A stretch of DNA of 64,000 bases from Prochlorococcus sp. AG-402-B05. Its GTDB lineage: Bacteria; Cyanobacteriota; Cyanobacteriia; PCC-6307; Cyanobiaceae. Of this stretch, positions 50,301 through 59,223 are shown piece by piece (position 1 is the first letter of the stretch; each line of letters begins with the position of its first letter). The notes beneath the pieces are model-generated. The model was given only the letters and a program-made list of their open reading frames with translations, was not told where the DNA came from and searched no databases. Where the stretch lies: positions 1 to 64,000 of the forward strand of contig QCHK01000005.1 in NCBI GenBank assembly GCA_003279635.1. Direction: 5' to 3'. Position numbers and translations under genes: made by a program.

Positions 50301-50861
50301 ATGTCAGGATTTGTTTATTTAATGAAAAATGGTGATTTATATAAACTTGGATGTACCACTAATTTGAAAAGTGAGGCGAGTAAAATGAAACCAGGTGAAA
50401 TAATTTCTTCTTTCAAAACTAATGATCCAAAATCTTTTGAAGTAAGATTGCTAAGGCTTTATAAGAAAAAAAGAATTCCGGATACGAACTATTTTCGTCT
50501 ATCTGAATCAGAAGTTAATAATTGTAAAAAACATTTAGAAGGCAAAAGTAATTTTCCAAAAAGCTTAAATGATGAGTTAAGAATTGGATTAAATGGATCT
50601 TTGTTTTTCGGGGCTATAACTTTTCTGATTTCATTTCTTATTAATAAGATGTTTATATTTAGTTTTTCTCTGTCAATATTATTTTCCTCTCTCCCTATGT
50701 GGTCGCTTGCAATTCTTGGTAGCTTTGGAGGTTATGATGCTGATGATCTTACACTTTTCTCGACAGTTTCTAATAGATTTAAAGGTCTTTTGATAGCTAT
50801 CTCTATGATTTCAGTTTCATATGTTCTATATACCTTTTCTCGCTTTGTAATTACTTTTTAA
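50301..50861 (+). CDS. GIY-YIG/T5orf172-like domain fused to membrane helices
   Basis: The 186-aa protein has an N-terminal segment FVYLMKNGDLYKLGCTTNLK that follows the GIY-YIG/T5orf172 pattern (Tyr-Val-Tyr and Tyr-Lys-Leu-Gly), with a Glu about residue 48 (FEVRLLRLY). The catalytic Arg that usually follows the YIG-type motif is not obvious. From about residue 97, three or four hydrophobic helices (GSLFFGAITFLISFLIN, IFSFSLSILFSSLPMWSLAIL, LLIAISMISVSYVLYTF) make it a membrane protein. The fusion of a nuclease-like fold to membrane helices is unusual. Function is unknown. Confidence 0.72.
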   Translation: MSGFVYLMKNGDLYKLGCTTNLKSEASKMKPGEIISSFKTNDPKSFEVRLLRLYKKKRIPDTNYFRLSESEVNNCKKHLEGKSNFPKSLNDELRIGLNGSLFFGAITFLISFLINKMFIFSFSLSILFSSLPMWSLAILGSFGGYDADDLTLFSTVSNRFKGLLIAISMISVSYVLYTFSRFVITF

Positions 50862-50960
50862 TCTAGACAATTATTTTTTATTTATATAATTTATAACTTC
50901 TTGCTCAATTATCAAATTGTAGCTATAAATATATTTAATAGGTAATGAGCTTAAGAAAGT

Positions 50961-51215
50961 ATGAACATTTCTGATTATCTTCAATTTTTAGAACCAATAC
51001 AAGAACAGCTAAATAGGGTTTACTCAATTGCTTCATTGGCTCTTACAGTATTGGTTTGTTTATGGCTATTTAATTTTATAGTTGGTCTCATTCAAAGAAC
51101 GTATTCAGTAGGTAAAGCAATAGGAGGGTTTTATAGAAACTATTTTCATAAGTATCTCCGTCAGACAATTCTGGGAGTGTTGAATACATTAAAAAAAACT
51201 ACTAATCCTATTTAA
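50961..51215 (+). CDS. Small membrane protein, unknown
   Basis: The 84-aa protein has one strong hydrophobic segment (SIASLALTVLVCLWLFNFIVGLI) and a basic C-terminal helix (SVGKAIGGFYRNYFHKYLRQ). It likely sits in a membrane with the C-terminus in the cytosol. Unknown family. It is between the GIY-YIG fusion and the SDR gene, with no clear operon. Confidence 0.65.
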   Translation: MNISDYLQFLEPIQEQLNRVYSIASLALTVLVCLWLFNFIVGLIQRTYSVGKAIGGFYRNYFHKYLRQTILGVLNTLKKTTNPI

Positions 51216-51233
51216 AAAAATAAGATTTTTCTT

Positions 51234-51947
51234 CTAAATGTTTGTTTCAAGTTGACAATTTAGTGCGATTTCAAAAGGAATAGAACTGTTTGGTAAATCA
51301 AGCAAATTGGAGCAAATACTTGCAATATCATTTGCTTGTATCATATCTTTTTTTGAAAAATGTTTTATTTCTTTTGCCATATCTGTATTGACCCAGCCTG
51401 GGCAAATAGCTGTAACTCTAATGCCTTTTTCCCATCCTTCATTTCTCATTGTTTGGCATAAGCTCATTAAAGCGAATTTACTCATTGAATATCCAGCTAA
51501 GTTACCTTTTGATCGTTTTCCACTCATTGACACTAATACAATAATTCGTGCTGAATTACTTAGGGATAAATACTTCCAAGCATGTTTTGTTAGTATCCAT
51601 GGTCCCATTACATTAACTTTCCATAGATCTTCAATATCTTTCATTTCATTATCATTAAATAATAGATTTGTCCTTTTGAATATCCCAGCGCAATGAATAA
51701 TAGTATCAACACTTTTAAAAGTTTCAAATGTTTTGTCTACCCATATCTTTGATGAGTTTTGATCAGTTGCATCATAGTTGTGAACCATAAAACTATCTGA
51801 ATTGTTTATTTTTGGATCTAATGGTGTATTAAATAAATTGTCTCTTTCTCTTACTCCTAAGCTTAATGAATGTCCTTGTTTAAGTAATTTTAATGCTATC
51901 GCTTTGCCTATACCTCTACTTGCTCCACTTATAAGAATTTTCCTCAT
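51234..51947 (-). CDS. Short-chain dehydrogenase/reductase
   Basis: The 237-aa Rossmann protein has the N-terminal GASRGIGKAIALKLLKQG cofactor motif, the NAG equivalent HCAGIFK, an active-site Ser and YSMSKFALMSLC (YxxxK). It overlaps crtL by the ATGA, so it is likely coupled to lycopene cyclase synthesis. Whether it acts on a carotenoid is inference from the neighbour only. Unknown substrate. Confidence 0.88.
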   Translation of the reverse strand: MRKILISGASRGIGKAIALKLLKQGHSLSLGVRERDNLFNTPLDPKINNSDSFMVHNYDATDQNSSKIWVDKTFETFKSVDTIIHCAGIFKRTNLLFNDNEMKDIEDLWKVNVMGPWILTKHAWKYLSLSNSARIIVLVSMSGKRSKGNLAGYSMSKFALMSLCQTMRNEGWEKGIRVTAICPGWVNTDMAKEIKHFSKKDMIQANDIASICSNLLDLPNSSIPFEIALNCQLETNI

Positions 51948-53230
51948 TTATTATTAACTAACAATGCTTTAAATAATAAATTTAATTCTCTACCATGCAT
52001 ATTCATTAATCCTTGTTTGATAGTCCAGGGTGATTTCCTAAACATCTTCCACATTGCGGATATTAGTTCTTTAATGCTAAGAGTATTTGTAAGGAATCCA
52101 TACCATTGTTTATTAGGTAAACTAAAAAATTCTATGAAAAATCCTCTTAGTAACTTCTCTTCAAAGCGCATCAATTTTTCTAATCCAAATTTATAAATAG
52201 CTTGTTTTCTTCTAAGTTCTGATGGCCATAAGGTTTGCCATCCTTTTTTTGCTAATGAAGCTGAGGATGCTTTTGGGTCTTTCATTGCTAATGAAAGGGC
52301 TTTGGCGACTTTAGGAGCTCTTCTTAATAGGCTTCCAACCATGTATCCAGATGCAGGATGTACCATCCCAGCAGAACCGCCAAATCCAAGGACCGGCTGT
52401 GTTAGGTCAGGGATTGGCATGTTCATTGGCAGATATGAACCATGCTCTTCATGATCAAGACTTTTTATTTCTAAACCCCGAGTCTCTAATCTTTTTTCCA
52501 GTCTTCTTTTTAACTCATCAAGAGATACTGGAGGAAATAGACCCAAGGATGTTTCTTCTAAGAAAAACTTCCCATTTCCCATATCCATAGCGTATAAAAA
52601 TGTTGGAGCTTCTTTTCTCTCCTCTGGATTTAAATGGTCGCAACGATAATCCATTAAAACAAATTGGCCTTTCTCCACAGGGGGTGCGCTGAACTCCCCT
52701 ACGATTCCGTAACAAGTTTGAACGGCTACTGGTCCTTGGTTAGGAGACTTAATGAAAACAGGTTTGTAGCCAGTTGCATCAATTACTACCCGAGCATTAA
52801 GTTCCTTTCCACTAGACGTTTTAACTGTGCTGGTTAATTGATTGGTTTCTAAATTGACTGCTGATCCTTTATGCCATTCTATTTCAGCATTTTTGCATTG
52901 TTCTAACCAATAAGCTTGTAATTTGTTTTTATCAAAAAGACCATAATCTCTATTGTGTTTAGTGATTTCATTCTTTTTAGAATTTGGATCCTTGTCTCCC
53001 TCCCCAAAATAACTAATGGTATTTACCCATCTATGTTCAAGTAAATGACTCAGACCAAGTTCGTCAACTTCTTCACCCCAAATCCCATACGTGAAGGGCC
53101 AAGGTTCCTCTGGCGATTGTTCAGATAAGATTTCAACATCTAAGTTCTCTATCGCTAATGCTGCCGCTATTGATAAAGCGCCTGGGCCTGAGCCTAGTAC
53201 TAGAGCATCTTTTAATGCACTAGTACTCAT
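51944..53230 (-). CDS. crtL: Lycopene cyclase (CrtL type)
   Basis: The 428-aa flavoprotein-like enzyme cyclises lycopene ends in carotenoid synthesis. Its N-terminal dinucleotide motif is ALVLGSGPGALSIAAALAIENL, followed by PWPFTYGIWGEEVDELGL, which is diagnostic for plant/cyanobacterial lycopene cyclases; FLEETSLG and the GGSAGMVHPASGYMVG motifs follow. Whether it makes beta or epsilon rings cannot be told by eye: Prochlorococcus carries both kinds (CrtL-b and CrtL-e). The start is ATG 53230. Confidence 0.92.
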   Translation of the reverse strand: MSTSALKDALVLGSGPGALSIAAALAIENLDVEILSEQSPEEPWPFTYGIWGEEVDELGLSHLLEHRWVNTISYFGEGDKDPNSKKNEITKHNRDYGLFDKNKLQAYWLEQCKNAEIEWHKGSAVNLETNQLTSTVKTSSGKELNARVVIDATGYKPVFIKSPNQGPVAVQTCYGIVGEFSAPPVEKGQFVLMDYRCDHLNPEERKEAPTFLYAMDMGNGKFFLEETSLGLFPPVSLDELKRRLEKRLETRGLEIKSLDHEEHGSYLPMNMPIPDLTQPVLGFGGSAGMVHPASGYMVGSLLRRAPKVAKALSLAMKDPKASSASLAKKGWQTLWPSELRRKQAIYKFGLEKLMRFEEKLLRGFFIEFFSLPNKQWYGFLTNTLSIKELISAMWKMFRKSPWTIKQGLMNMHGRELNLLFKALLVNNK

Positions 53231-53508
53231 GGCTTCGCTTGAGGAGCGTGGTTATTTTCTTTCTCTTGGAGTCGAAAAATAGGATTAAATTTCTTAGAAT
53301 TAAATTTAGTTATTTGATTGCCTCCCAGGTTTACCACTTTAAACACCAATGTCTATAGAATCAACAATAGCTCGTGATGGCATTAAGAATGAGTTGTATT
53401 AATGTTTTTTATCAACTTAAGTATTTATGAAGAGTTTTCTATTAAAAATTGAAATAATATACAATTTAATTTAATTCCATAATCATTTAATTTTAAAATT
53501 AGAAATTC

Positions 53509-54531
53509 ATGAAAGAAAAATCATATATTTTCAAAAGAGATAAACCTTTAACTATTTTTATAACAGGTGGTTCATCGGGTATCGGTTTTCAAGCAGTTTT
53601 AAAATTAATTTCCCTTGGTCATAATATAATTATACCTTGTAAAAATATATCTCGAGCGAATGAAGTATTAACTAATTTATTTAATCATTCTTTAGATAAA
53701 TCCTCTAACAAAGGAAAGATTTTCACTCCAATAATGGATCTTTCTGATTTGAATAGTATTGATTCTTTATGTTCTGAGGTTAAAAATAGACGTTGGAAAA
53801 TTGATGTTTTAATTTTGAATGCTGGTCTTCAATATACAGGATCAAAAACACCTAGATGGTCCACTCAAGGAATAGAATTAACTTTTGCCGTTAACCATTT
53901 ATCACATTTTTATCTGACACAAAAGATTTTACCTTTTATAGATATAAGCAATGATCCCAAAATAATTATTACTTCTTCAGAAGTTCATAATCCTAACAGT
54001 GGTGGAGGTAAAGTAGGAGCTAGGGCAAACTTAGGAAGCTTAAAAGGATTAGAATCTGGTGCAGGTTTTGAAATGATTGATGGAAATAAATTTAATGCAG
54101 ATAAAGCATATAAAGATAGTAAATTATGTAATATAATGTTTGCAAGAAAGTTAAGTGATTATTTGATTAGCAGAAAATTATCAATACCAGTTATTGCATG
54201 GGCACCAGGCTTGGTTATCTCTAGAGATAACCAAGGCTTTTTTAGGTATAGCAGAAAATATAATCAATTAGGCCAAGTATTATTTGCTTTTTTAGCTAGA
54301 GATATTTTAAGAATAACAACATCAAATATAAATGCAGGTTTACTTTTAAGTAATCTAGCTTTTTTATGTAAATATAGAAAACCTGGTTTCAATTATTATA
54401 GTAATAAAATTATTTCATCAGGTAAATTCATTTTTGAAGAGACTGAAATCAGTAATGATGCTCAAAGAGGAGATTTATCAGATAATTTATGGGAGTTATC
54501 TCAATCCTTAATAAACAATTCACTTAAATAG
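53509..54531 (+). CDS. Short-chain dehydrogenase, POR/retinol-dehydrogenase-like
   Basis: The 340-aa protein has an SDR core: TGGSSGIGFQAVLKLISLG, NAGLQYTG, SSEVHNP and catalytic YKDSKLCN. The sequence resembles the broad group that includes protochlorophyllide reductase and plant retinol dehydrogenases, with a longer C-terminus than standard SDRs. Whether it acts on a pigment precursor is unknown. Its last codons lie in the left arm of the palindrome at 54513. Upstream is a spacer of 278 bases without a recognised gene. Confidence 0.85.
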   Translation: MKEKSYIFKRDKPLTIFITGGSSGIGFQAVLKLISLGHNIIIPCKNISRANEVLTNLFNHSLDKSSNKGKIFTPIMDLSDLNSIDSLCSEVKNRRWKIDVLILNAGLQYTGSKTPRWSTQGIELTFAVNHLSHFYLTQKILPFIDISNDPKIIITSSEVHNPNSGGGKVGARANLGSLKGLESGAGFEMIDGNKFNADKAYKDSKLCNIMFARKLSDYLISRKLSIPVIAWAPGLVISRDNQGFFRYSRKYNQLGQVLFAFLARDILRITTSNINAGLLLSNLAFLCKYRKPGFNYYSNKIISSGKFIFEETEISNDAQRGDLSDNLWELSQSLINNSLK

Positions 54532-54559
54532 ATATCTTATCTATTTAAGTGAATTGTTT
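54513..54559. repeat. Perfect 47-bp palindrome over the ends of two convergent genes
   Basis: The left arm begins AAACAATTCACTTAAATAGA and continues TA; the right arm is its exact reverse complement (22 bases each, 3-base loop TCT). It covers the last codons and stop of the SDR gene (54531) and of the mscS gene (54537). As an RNA it would form a long hairpin from either strand, so it may end both transcripts. It lacks a clear T run, so its role as terminator is inferred. Confidence 0.9.
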
Positions 54560-55553
54560 GTGTTGGATATGCGAAGTTAATATTTTCATTTTGGAATTTC
54601 TTCATGATCTCTAGATTAATTTCTTGCTGAGCTGACATTGCTAGAAGGTAATCACTTGTTGGAATGTAATAGACAAGTTCAAAATCAAGACTGCTCTTTG
54701 CGAATTCGATAAAATGACATCGGTCGAAGATCGCATTTTCAGTTTTATCAACGATATTTTTTATCAGCATAGGTATGCTTTTTGTTTGGTCATATGTGGT
54801 TTCATAGACAACACCTAACTTATGAACCAGTCTTCTTTTTTTCATCTCAGCATAATTAGAGATTACTCCATTTGTGAGTCGGCTATTGCTCATTACTATT
54901 GCTTCTCCGTTTATACTTCTTAAGCGTGTTGATCTAACACCTACTCTCTCAACTTTTGCCCAGATCCCATCAATATGAATAAACTGTCCACTTTGAAATG
55001 GTTTATCTAGGAGGATCGTTATGTATTCGAAAAACTCTTGAACTGGTTCCTTTAAAGCAAGTCCAGCTCCTATACCTCCTGCACTTAAAAGAGCCCAAAT
55101 GGCTGCCATTTGGACACCCATGTTTTGAAGGTAAAAAATAACTCCTAGACTCCAAACAGACGCCCCAACCATTGGACTAAGTGAACGAATCATTTCACTT
55201 ATGGATTGATCATTAATTTTACTTGCCCATCTTTGTATTATTTTTAAAAATACTCTATTTATAAATCTGACAATATAAATAAGGCATAGAAACTTACTAA
55301 TACCAATTAATGTCTTATCAACTATTCCACCAATTAGTAAGACTTTCCATGCAACGATGAAACTTAGTATAAACCCTAAAGGTTTAATTATTTCAATTAA
55401 AAGTGTAGCTATGTAGTCATCAGTTTTGCTTTGAGTCGCAGAGGTTATTCTCCTTAAAACCTTTTTTAGGATTTTTGGACTCACCAAGGAAATAATGCAA
55501 CCTACGCTAAAAGTAAGTAATGAAATAATTATGTTTTTATAAAAATCGTCCAT
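54537..55553 (-). CDS. MscS-family mechanosensitive channel
   Basis: The 338-aa protein has several N-terminal hydrophobic helices and the MscS pore/beta-domain sequence GIGAGLALKEPVQEFFEYITILLDKPFQSGQFI with the Gly/Ala-rich pore helix before it. The later beta segment is GIWAKVERVGVRSTRLRSINGEAIVMSNS. It should release solutes from the cytoplasm under osmotic downshock. Its stop is inside the palindrome shared with the convergent gene. Confidence 0.9.
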   Translation of the reverse strand: MDDFYKNIIISLLTFSVGCIISLVSPKILKKVLRRITSATQSKTDDYIATLLIEIIKPLGFILSFIVAWKVLLIGGIVDKTLIGISKFLCLIYIVRFINRVFLKIIQRWASKINDQSISEMIRSLSPMVGASVWSLGVIFYLQNMGVQMAAIWALLSAGGIGAGLALKEPVQEFFEYITILLDKPFQSGQFIHIDGIWAKVERVGVRSTRLRSINGEAIVMSNSRLTNGVISNYAEMKKRRLVHKLGVVYETTYDQTKSIPMLIKNIVDKTENAIFDRCHFIEFAKSSLDFELVYYIPTSDYLLAMSAQQEINLEIMKKFQNENINFAYPTQTIHLNR

Positions 55554-55618
55554 GATGTAAGATTGCTTTTCTTCAGACTGCCTGAAAAAATTGATTTGTC
55601 TAGATATTTTCTAATTAT

Positions 55619-56227
55619 TTAATTTGAAAATGAATTTTTTAAAATTTTACTAACCTCCCTAAATTCTTTTCTATTAGAGGTCTTACATAATTCACATATT
55701 ATACTTTCAGTTGTGGATGCAACTGCACCAGATAATATAAGCCTTAAAAAAGCAGTATCATTGTCCATTTCATTTCTACTTCCAATAGCATCTCTTGGGA
55801 TTAAAATGTTTAATCCTTTTTGTAAAAGGTCCATCGATGTTTGAAGAACACATATATGACTCTCAATCCCACTAACTATAATATTTTTAAAATTATAATT
55901 ATGAATATAATTAATAAAGTGCTTATTGTTCATACAACTAAATTCCATTTTTTCAAATTTAGGATATTCATTATTATCTGATATAGATTCAAGAGTCTTC
56001 CCGAGTTTCAATGGATTTTGTTCCGTAATGGCGATACGAACATTAAGTAACTTACAGGTATCAATAAGCTTTTTTATGTTAAATATTAATTGTTGATTGC
56101 CTTTTATATTCTTTATAAGCTTTTGTTGCATATCTACTATAAGTAATAATGTTTCATCCTCTACTATTATTTTATTATTATTATTCGCATTGATTAGATT
56201 TGGATTTTTTTTTAAGAATTGATCCAT
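55619..56227 (-). CDS. Isochorismatase-family hydrolase
   Basis: The 202-aa protein has the isochorismatase fold: LLLIVDMQQKLIKNI at the N-terminus with the catalytic Asp, TEQNPLKLG with the neighbouring Lys, and SGIESHICVLQTSMDLLQKG with the Cys. This group hydrolyses small amides or ethers (for example nicotinamidase-like). The substrate is not known. The N-terminal 20 residues are asparagine-rich and may not be conserved. Confidence 0.88.
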   Translation of the reverse strand: MDQFLKKNPNLINANNNNKIIVEDETLLLIVDMQQKLIKNIKGNQQLIFNIKKLIDTCKLLNVRIAITEQNPLKLGKTLESISDNNEYPKFEKMEFSCMNNKHFINYIHNYNFKNIIVSGIESHICVLQTSMDLLQKGLNILIPRDAIGSRNEMDNDTAFLRLILSGAVASTTESIICELCKTSNRKEFREVSKILKNSFSN

Positions 56228-56330
56228 CTTAGAATTTCTTTCTGCTTATCTAAATATAAATCATCTAATAAATTTAGACATAATTTTTATCGAAAAAAAT
56301 TTAAATAAGCTTTCCTTTTGTTGCGAGCTG

Positions 56331-56356
56331 TTCTCATTACGCTATACTATTGAGAA
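56331..56356. promoter_or_regulatory. Imperfect dyad overlapping a -10-like box upstream of fur
   Basis: TTCTCA (56331-56336) and TGAGAA (56351-56356) are inverted copies separated by 14 bases, and the intervening TATACT could be a -10 element. A repressor bound here would block the promoter, which would fit self-regulation of a Fur-family gene. It does not match the classic Fur box exactly, so this is tentative. Confidence 0.35.
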
Positions 56357-56363
56357 AGCCAAG

Positions 56364-56828
56364 TTGATATTGATTTCTCCCCCTTCCTATCGAAGTCATC
56401 CTTCTCCTTTTGAATCTGGCCTTCGTTCAGATGGTAAAAGAATGACCCCTCAAAGGAAAAAGGTTCTTTCTTTGTTTGAAGAGATTGGCTCTGGAATCCA
56501 TCTCAGTGCGGAGGAGGTACATTCCAAGTTAACAATTTCTGGGGAGAAGGTTTCTCTTGCGACTATTTACAGAACTTTAAGACTCTTGGTCAAGATGACC
56601 TTCCTTAATGAACTTGATTTAAGTGAGGGAGGAAATAGGTTCGAATTGCTTAGTCATGACCATCCAGATCATCATCATTTGATTTGTATTCGTTGTGGTA
56701 GAACAGAAGAGTTTGAAAATAATAATGTTATTAATGCTGGTAAAGAAGCAGCTACAAACTTTGGATTTAAATTATTGGAGTCATCGTTAAACGTGAGGGC
56801 ATTATGTCCAAAGTGTTCTAACAAATAA
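56364..56828 (+). CDS. Fur-family metalloregulator
   Basis: The 154-aa protein starts at TTG 56364 in the track (or TTG 56370); the next Met is in RMTPQRKKVL. The N-terminal winged helix has RMTPQRKKVLSLFEE and SLATIYRTLRLLVK as recognition helix. The C-terminal metal-binding part has HDHPDHHHLICIRCG with a CxxC and a second CPKC near the end. This suits Fur, Zur or PerR; the metal cannot be decided. It is convergent with arsS 8 bases away. Confidence 0.93.
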   Translation: MILISPPSYRSHPSPFESGLRSDGKRMTPQRKKVLSLFEEIGSGIHLSAEEVHSKLTISGEKVSLATIYRTLRLLVKMTFLNELDLSEGGNRFELLSHDHPDHHHLICIRCGRTEEFENNNVINAGKEAATNFGFKLLESSLNVRALCPKCSNK

Positions 56829-56836
56829 AACTTTTT

Positions 56837-57781
56837 TTAAGTTAATTCTCCACCACAACTTGAACCAGCTCCAGCAGTACATCCAAAGCAATGATTCCCT
56901 ATTGAAATAGGATTATTCTTTAAAGAGACAAGTGGAATCAATAGATCATTCAAATGCTTCACTTTACCATTTCTCTTCATTCCAAGTTGTTGGTTGAAAT
57001 CACAATCATATAAATAACCTTTCCAATCAACACTAAGAGTTGATCTACACATTACTGAATTAAGATTTCCTGGATTATGATTATCTTTGAGTAATTTATT
57101 ATACTCTTCTAGTTTTCCAATTATCTTTAAATAGTTCTCATATCTATTAATTGGCATATTCGCAATAACATATAAATTCGAGAAAAAAATACCATACCTT
57201 TCTTTTAGTTCTCGTCTATAAGTATCTTCTAGCTCTTTTTGAGATGGTGGAAGTTGTGGTGTACTTGGATTATAGACTAGATTCAAAAGCAGACCTTTAT
57301 CTTTTATGCCGTAACCTAAATTGTTAAGCTGTTTAAGAGCTAATATACTTTTTTCAAAAACACCTTTTCCTCGTTGTTTGTCTACATTGCCTTCTAGATA
57401 ACAAGGAAGTGATGCAGTTATTTGTACTTTATTTGATGATAAAAAACCTGCTAAACTTTCGTAACCTGGCTCTTTAAGTATTGTTAAATTACATCTGTCC
57501 ATTACTTCAACATTAAGACTACGTACTTCTATTACTAATTGTTTGAATTTAGGATGAAGCTCGGGGGCTCCTCCGGTAATATCTAGAAGCTTAATATTGT
57601 TAGCTTTGATGACTTTAGGTATAAGATGTATAATTTCATCGCTCATCATTTCTGTTCTGCTTGGACTAGAATCAACGTGACAATGATTGCAGGCTTGATT
57701 ACATTTATAACCTATGTTTACTTGCAAAGTATCAAGATAGTCTCTTTTGATTTTTGGGAATTTTTTTTTAGTTATCTCCAT
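56837..57781 (-). CDS. arsS: Arsenosugar biosynthesis radical SAM protein ArsS
   Basis: The 314-aa radical SAM enzyme has the [4Fe-4S] cluster motif CNQACNHC (Cys 27, 31, 34) and the C-terminal SPASM-like CFGCTAGAGSSCGG. It matches the ArsS family, which adds the deoxyadenosyl moiety to dimethylarsinite in arsenosugar synthesis and is often found with the methyltransferase ArsM. No arsM, arsC or arsenic pump is in the window. Family assignment is confident; the function in this strain is inferred. Confidence 0.9.
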   Translation of the reverse strand: MEITKKKFPKIKRDYLDTLQVNIGYKCNQACNHCHVDSSPSRTEMMSDEIIHLIPKVIKANNIKLLDITGGAPELHPKFKQLVIEVRSLNVEVMDRCNLTILKEPGYESLAGFLSSNKVQITASLPCYLEGNVDKQRGKGVFEKSILALKQLNNLGYGIKDKGLLLNLVYNPSTPQLPPSQKELEDTYRRELKERYGIFFSNLYVIANMPINRYENYLKIIGKLEEYNKLLKDNHNPGNLNSVMCRSTLSVDWKGYLYDCDFNQQLGMKRNGKVKHLNDLLIPLVSLKNNPISIGNHCFGCTAGAGSSCGGELT

Positions 57782-57845
57782 AAAAATCTATATATAAAAA
57801 ACATCATATGTCATTATAGTTAAAATATTTATTTAAGTGTGAATT

Positions 57846-59060
57846 TTACAAATTTTTCACTAATAAGCTAAAAGTTAATTGTTTAAACCACTCAATATAT
57901 TCTTTTGGACCATCATTAATAATCATATTGAATTTTAAATCATCATTAGGATCACTAACTCCTTTCATATCAGTTCCATTTATTCTTGGTCTTAATACCT
58001 GATCGTTGCAGCTGTTAACAAATATAACTTGATTATCTTTCTTATATGATTCTCCCAGCCTTTGGATCAATGTTAAGAAACCTCGATCACTTCCACCTCT
58101 TAACCAAGAATTATCTTTATTATCTTTAACCGAGGTTACTGTATCGCCAACACCTACTAGAAGTGGCATTTGTTCGTGCGGTATTTTATCTCTGCAAAGC
58201 TTTATTAATTGAGCATGTGTCTTTGGAGCATTCCTGACATTGAAGTTTTCACCGAATGGATAAACGCCAGTTTTATTTGCTATGTATTTATTTAATAGAA
58301 ATAAAAGGCCTGCTTCTTTTATTGCCCCTTTGATAATGAACTGAATATCTGTTGTTCCAAATTCATTTTGAGTTGAATATTTCATTATTTCTCTGCCATC
58401 TCTTATTCCTAGATTTGGCATCAAATGTAGATAAAAAGAATTATCTAAGCCAACATTTTTAGATTCTTCTAGCAAATCATTCATTATTTTTTCCATAATC
58501 AATTGCAAATCTTTAACTTTTTGGAAATCATTTTTAACGTAGCTAAAGATTTCATTAAAGTTTAACGTAGGTGTAAAGCGTGTATCACATACAGCCACAT
58601 CAATTAATTTATTTCTTTTCTCATTTGAAAGGTTTGGTAAGAATTTTTTTAATTCATTAGTTAACATATATCTCATCATCTTTGGAACTTCTGCTAAAAA
58701 GTTAATCTCATTATCTTTGAGCCCTGGATGAGATAAATTACTAAATCTATCTTGATACTCAACTCCACATGCTGCAAGGCCAGGTAAGTAAAAGCCATTT
58801 TCTTTTGCAGTTATTTTCGAATTAAGTGCTTTTTCTACTAAACGATTAACGCCTCTTTTGCCTTCATGCTCCCCGCAGGTTAGAACTGCAAACTTCTCTC
58901 TTAATCTTGAAACGTCCTTCACATATTCTTTGTTGATCTCTCTTTGGAGTGGGTCTTGAACTAGTGAGATACAAACGCCGTCAAGATCCTGAACTATTAG
59001 AATATTTTGTTCGTTTATTATAGTGTTAATAACTTCTTCTTTCATCTTAAATATTTTCAT
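57846..59060 (-). CDS. stpA: Glucosylglycerol 3-phosphatase-like protein (StpA type)
   Basis: The 404-aa protein matches the cyanobacterial salt-tolerance phosphatase that removes phosphate from glucosylglycerol phosphate: N-terminal LIVQDLDGVCISLVQDPLQR (HAD-like DxDG), CGEHEGKRGVNRLVEKAL, VAVCDTRFTP and VGVGDTVTSVKDN. The product would be the osmolyte glucosylglycerol. The matching synthase GgpS is not in the window. It is divergent from the unknown 513-aa gene, sharing an upstream region of 163 bases. Confidence 0.9.
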   Translation of the reverse strand: MKIFKMKEEVINTIINEQNILIVQDLDGVCISLVQDPLQREINKEYVKDVSRLREKFAVLTCGEHEGKRGVNRLVEKALNSKITAKENGFYLPGLAACGVEYQDRFSNLSHPGLKDNEINFLAEVPKMMRYMLTNELKKFLPNLSNEKRNKLIDVAVCDTRFTPTLNFNEIFSYVKNDFQKVKDLQLIMEKIMNDLLEESKNVGLDNSFYLHLMPNLGIRDGREIMKYSTQNEFGTTDIQFIIKGAIKEAGLLFLLNKYIANKTGVYPFGENFNVRNAPKTHAQLIKLCRDKIPHEQMPLLVGVGDTVTSVKDNKDNSWLRGGSDRGFLTLIQRLGESYKKDNQVIFVNSCNDQVLRPRINGTDMKGVSDPNDDLKFNMIINDGPKEYIEWFKQLTFSLLVKNL

Positions 59061-59223
59061 AAAAGAAGCCTTTAAATATTAGTTTACTCTAGTTCAAAGG
59101 AAGATACACTTTCTTGATAGTTATTGTTCTTAAATAATTATATAGATATATATTCAGTATAGTAAAATCTATTTATAAAAGTTTCTAATTATTGTATATA
59201 ATGTAATTGAATGAAAATAAACT

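Noticed and set aside
51307-51696. 129-aa plus-strand ORF inside the SDR gene
   Set aside because: It lies fully antisense to the SDR gene; no independent support.
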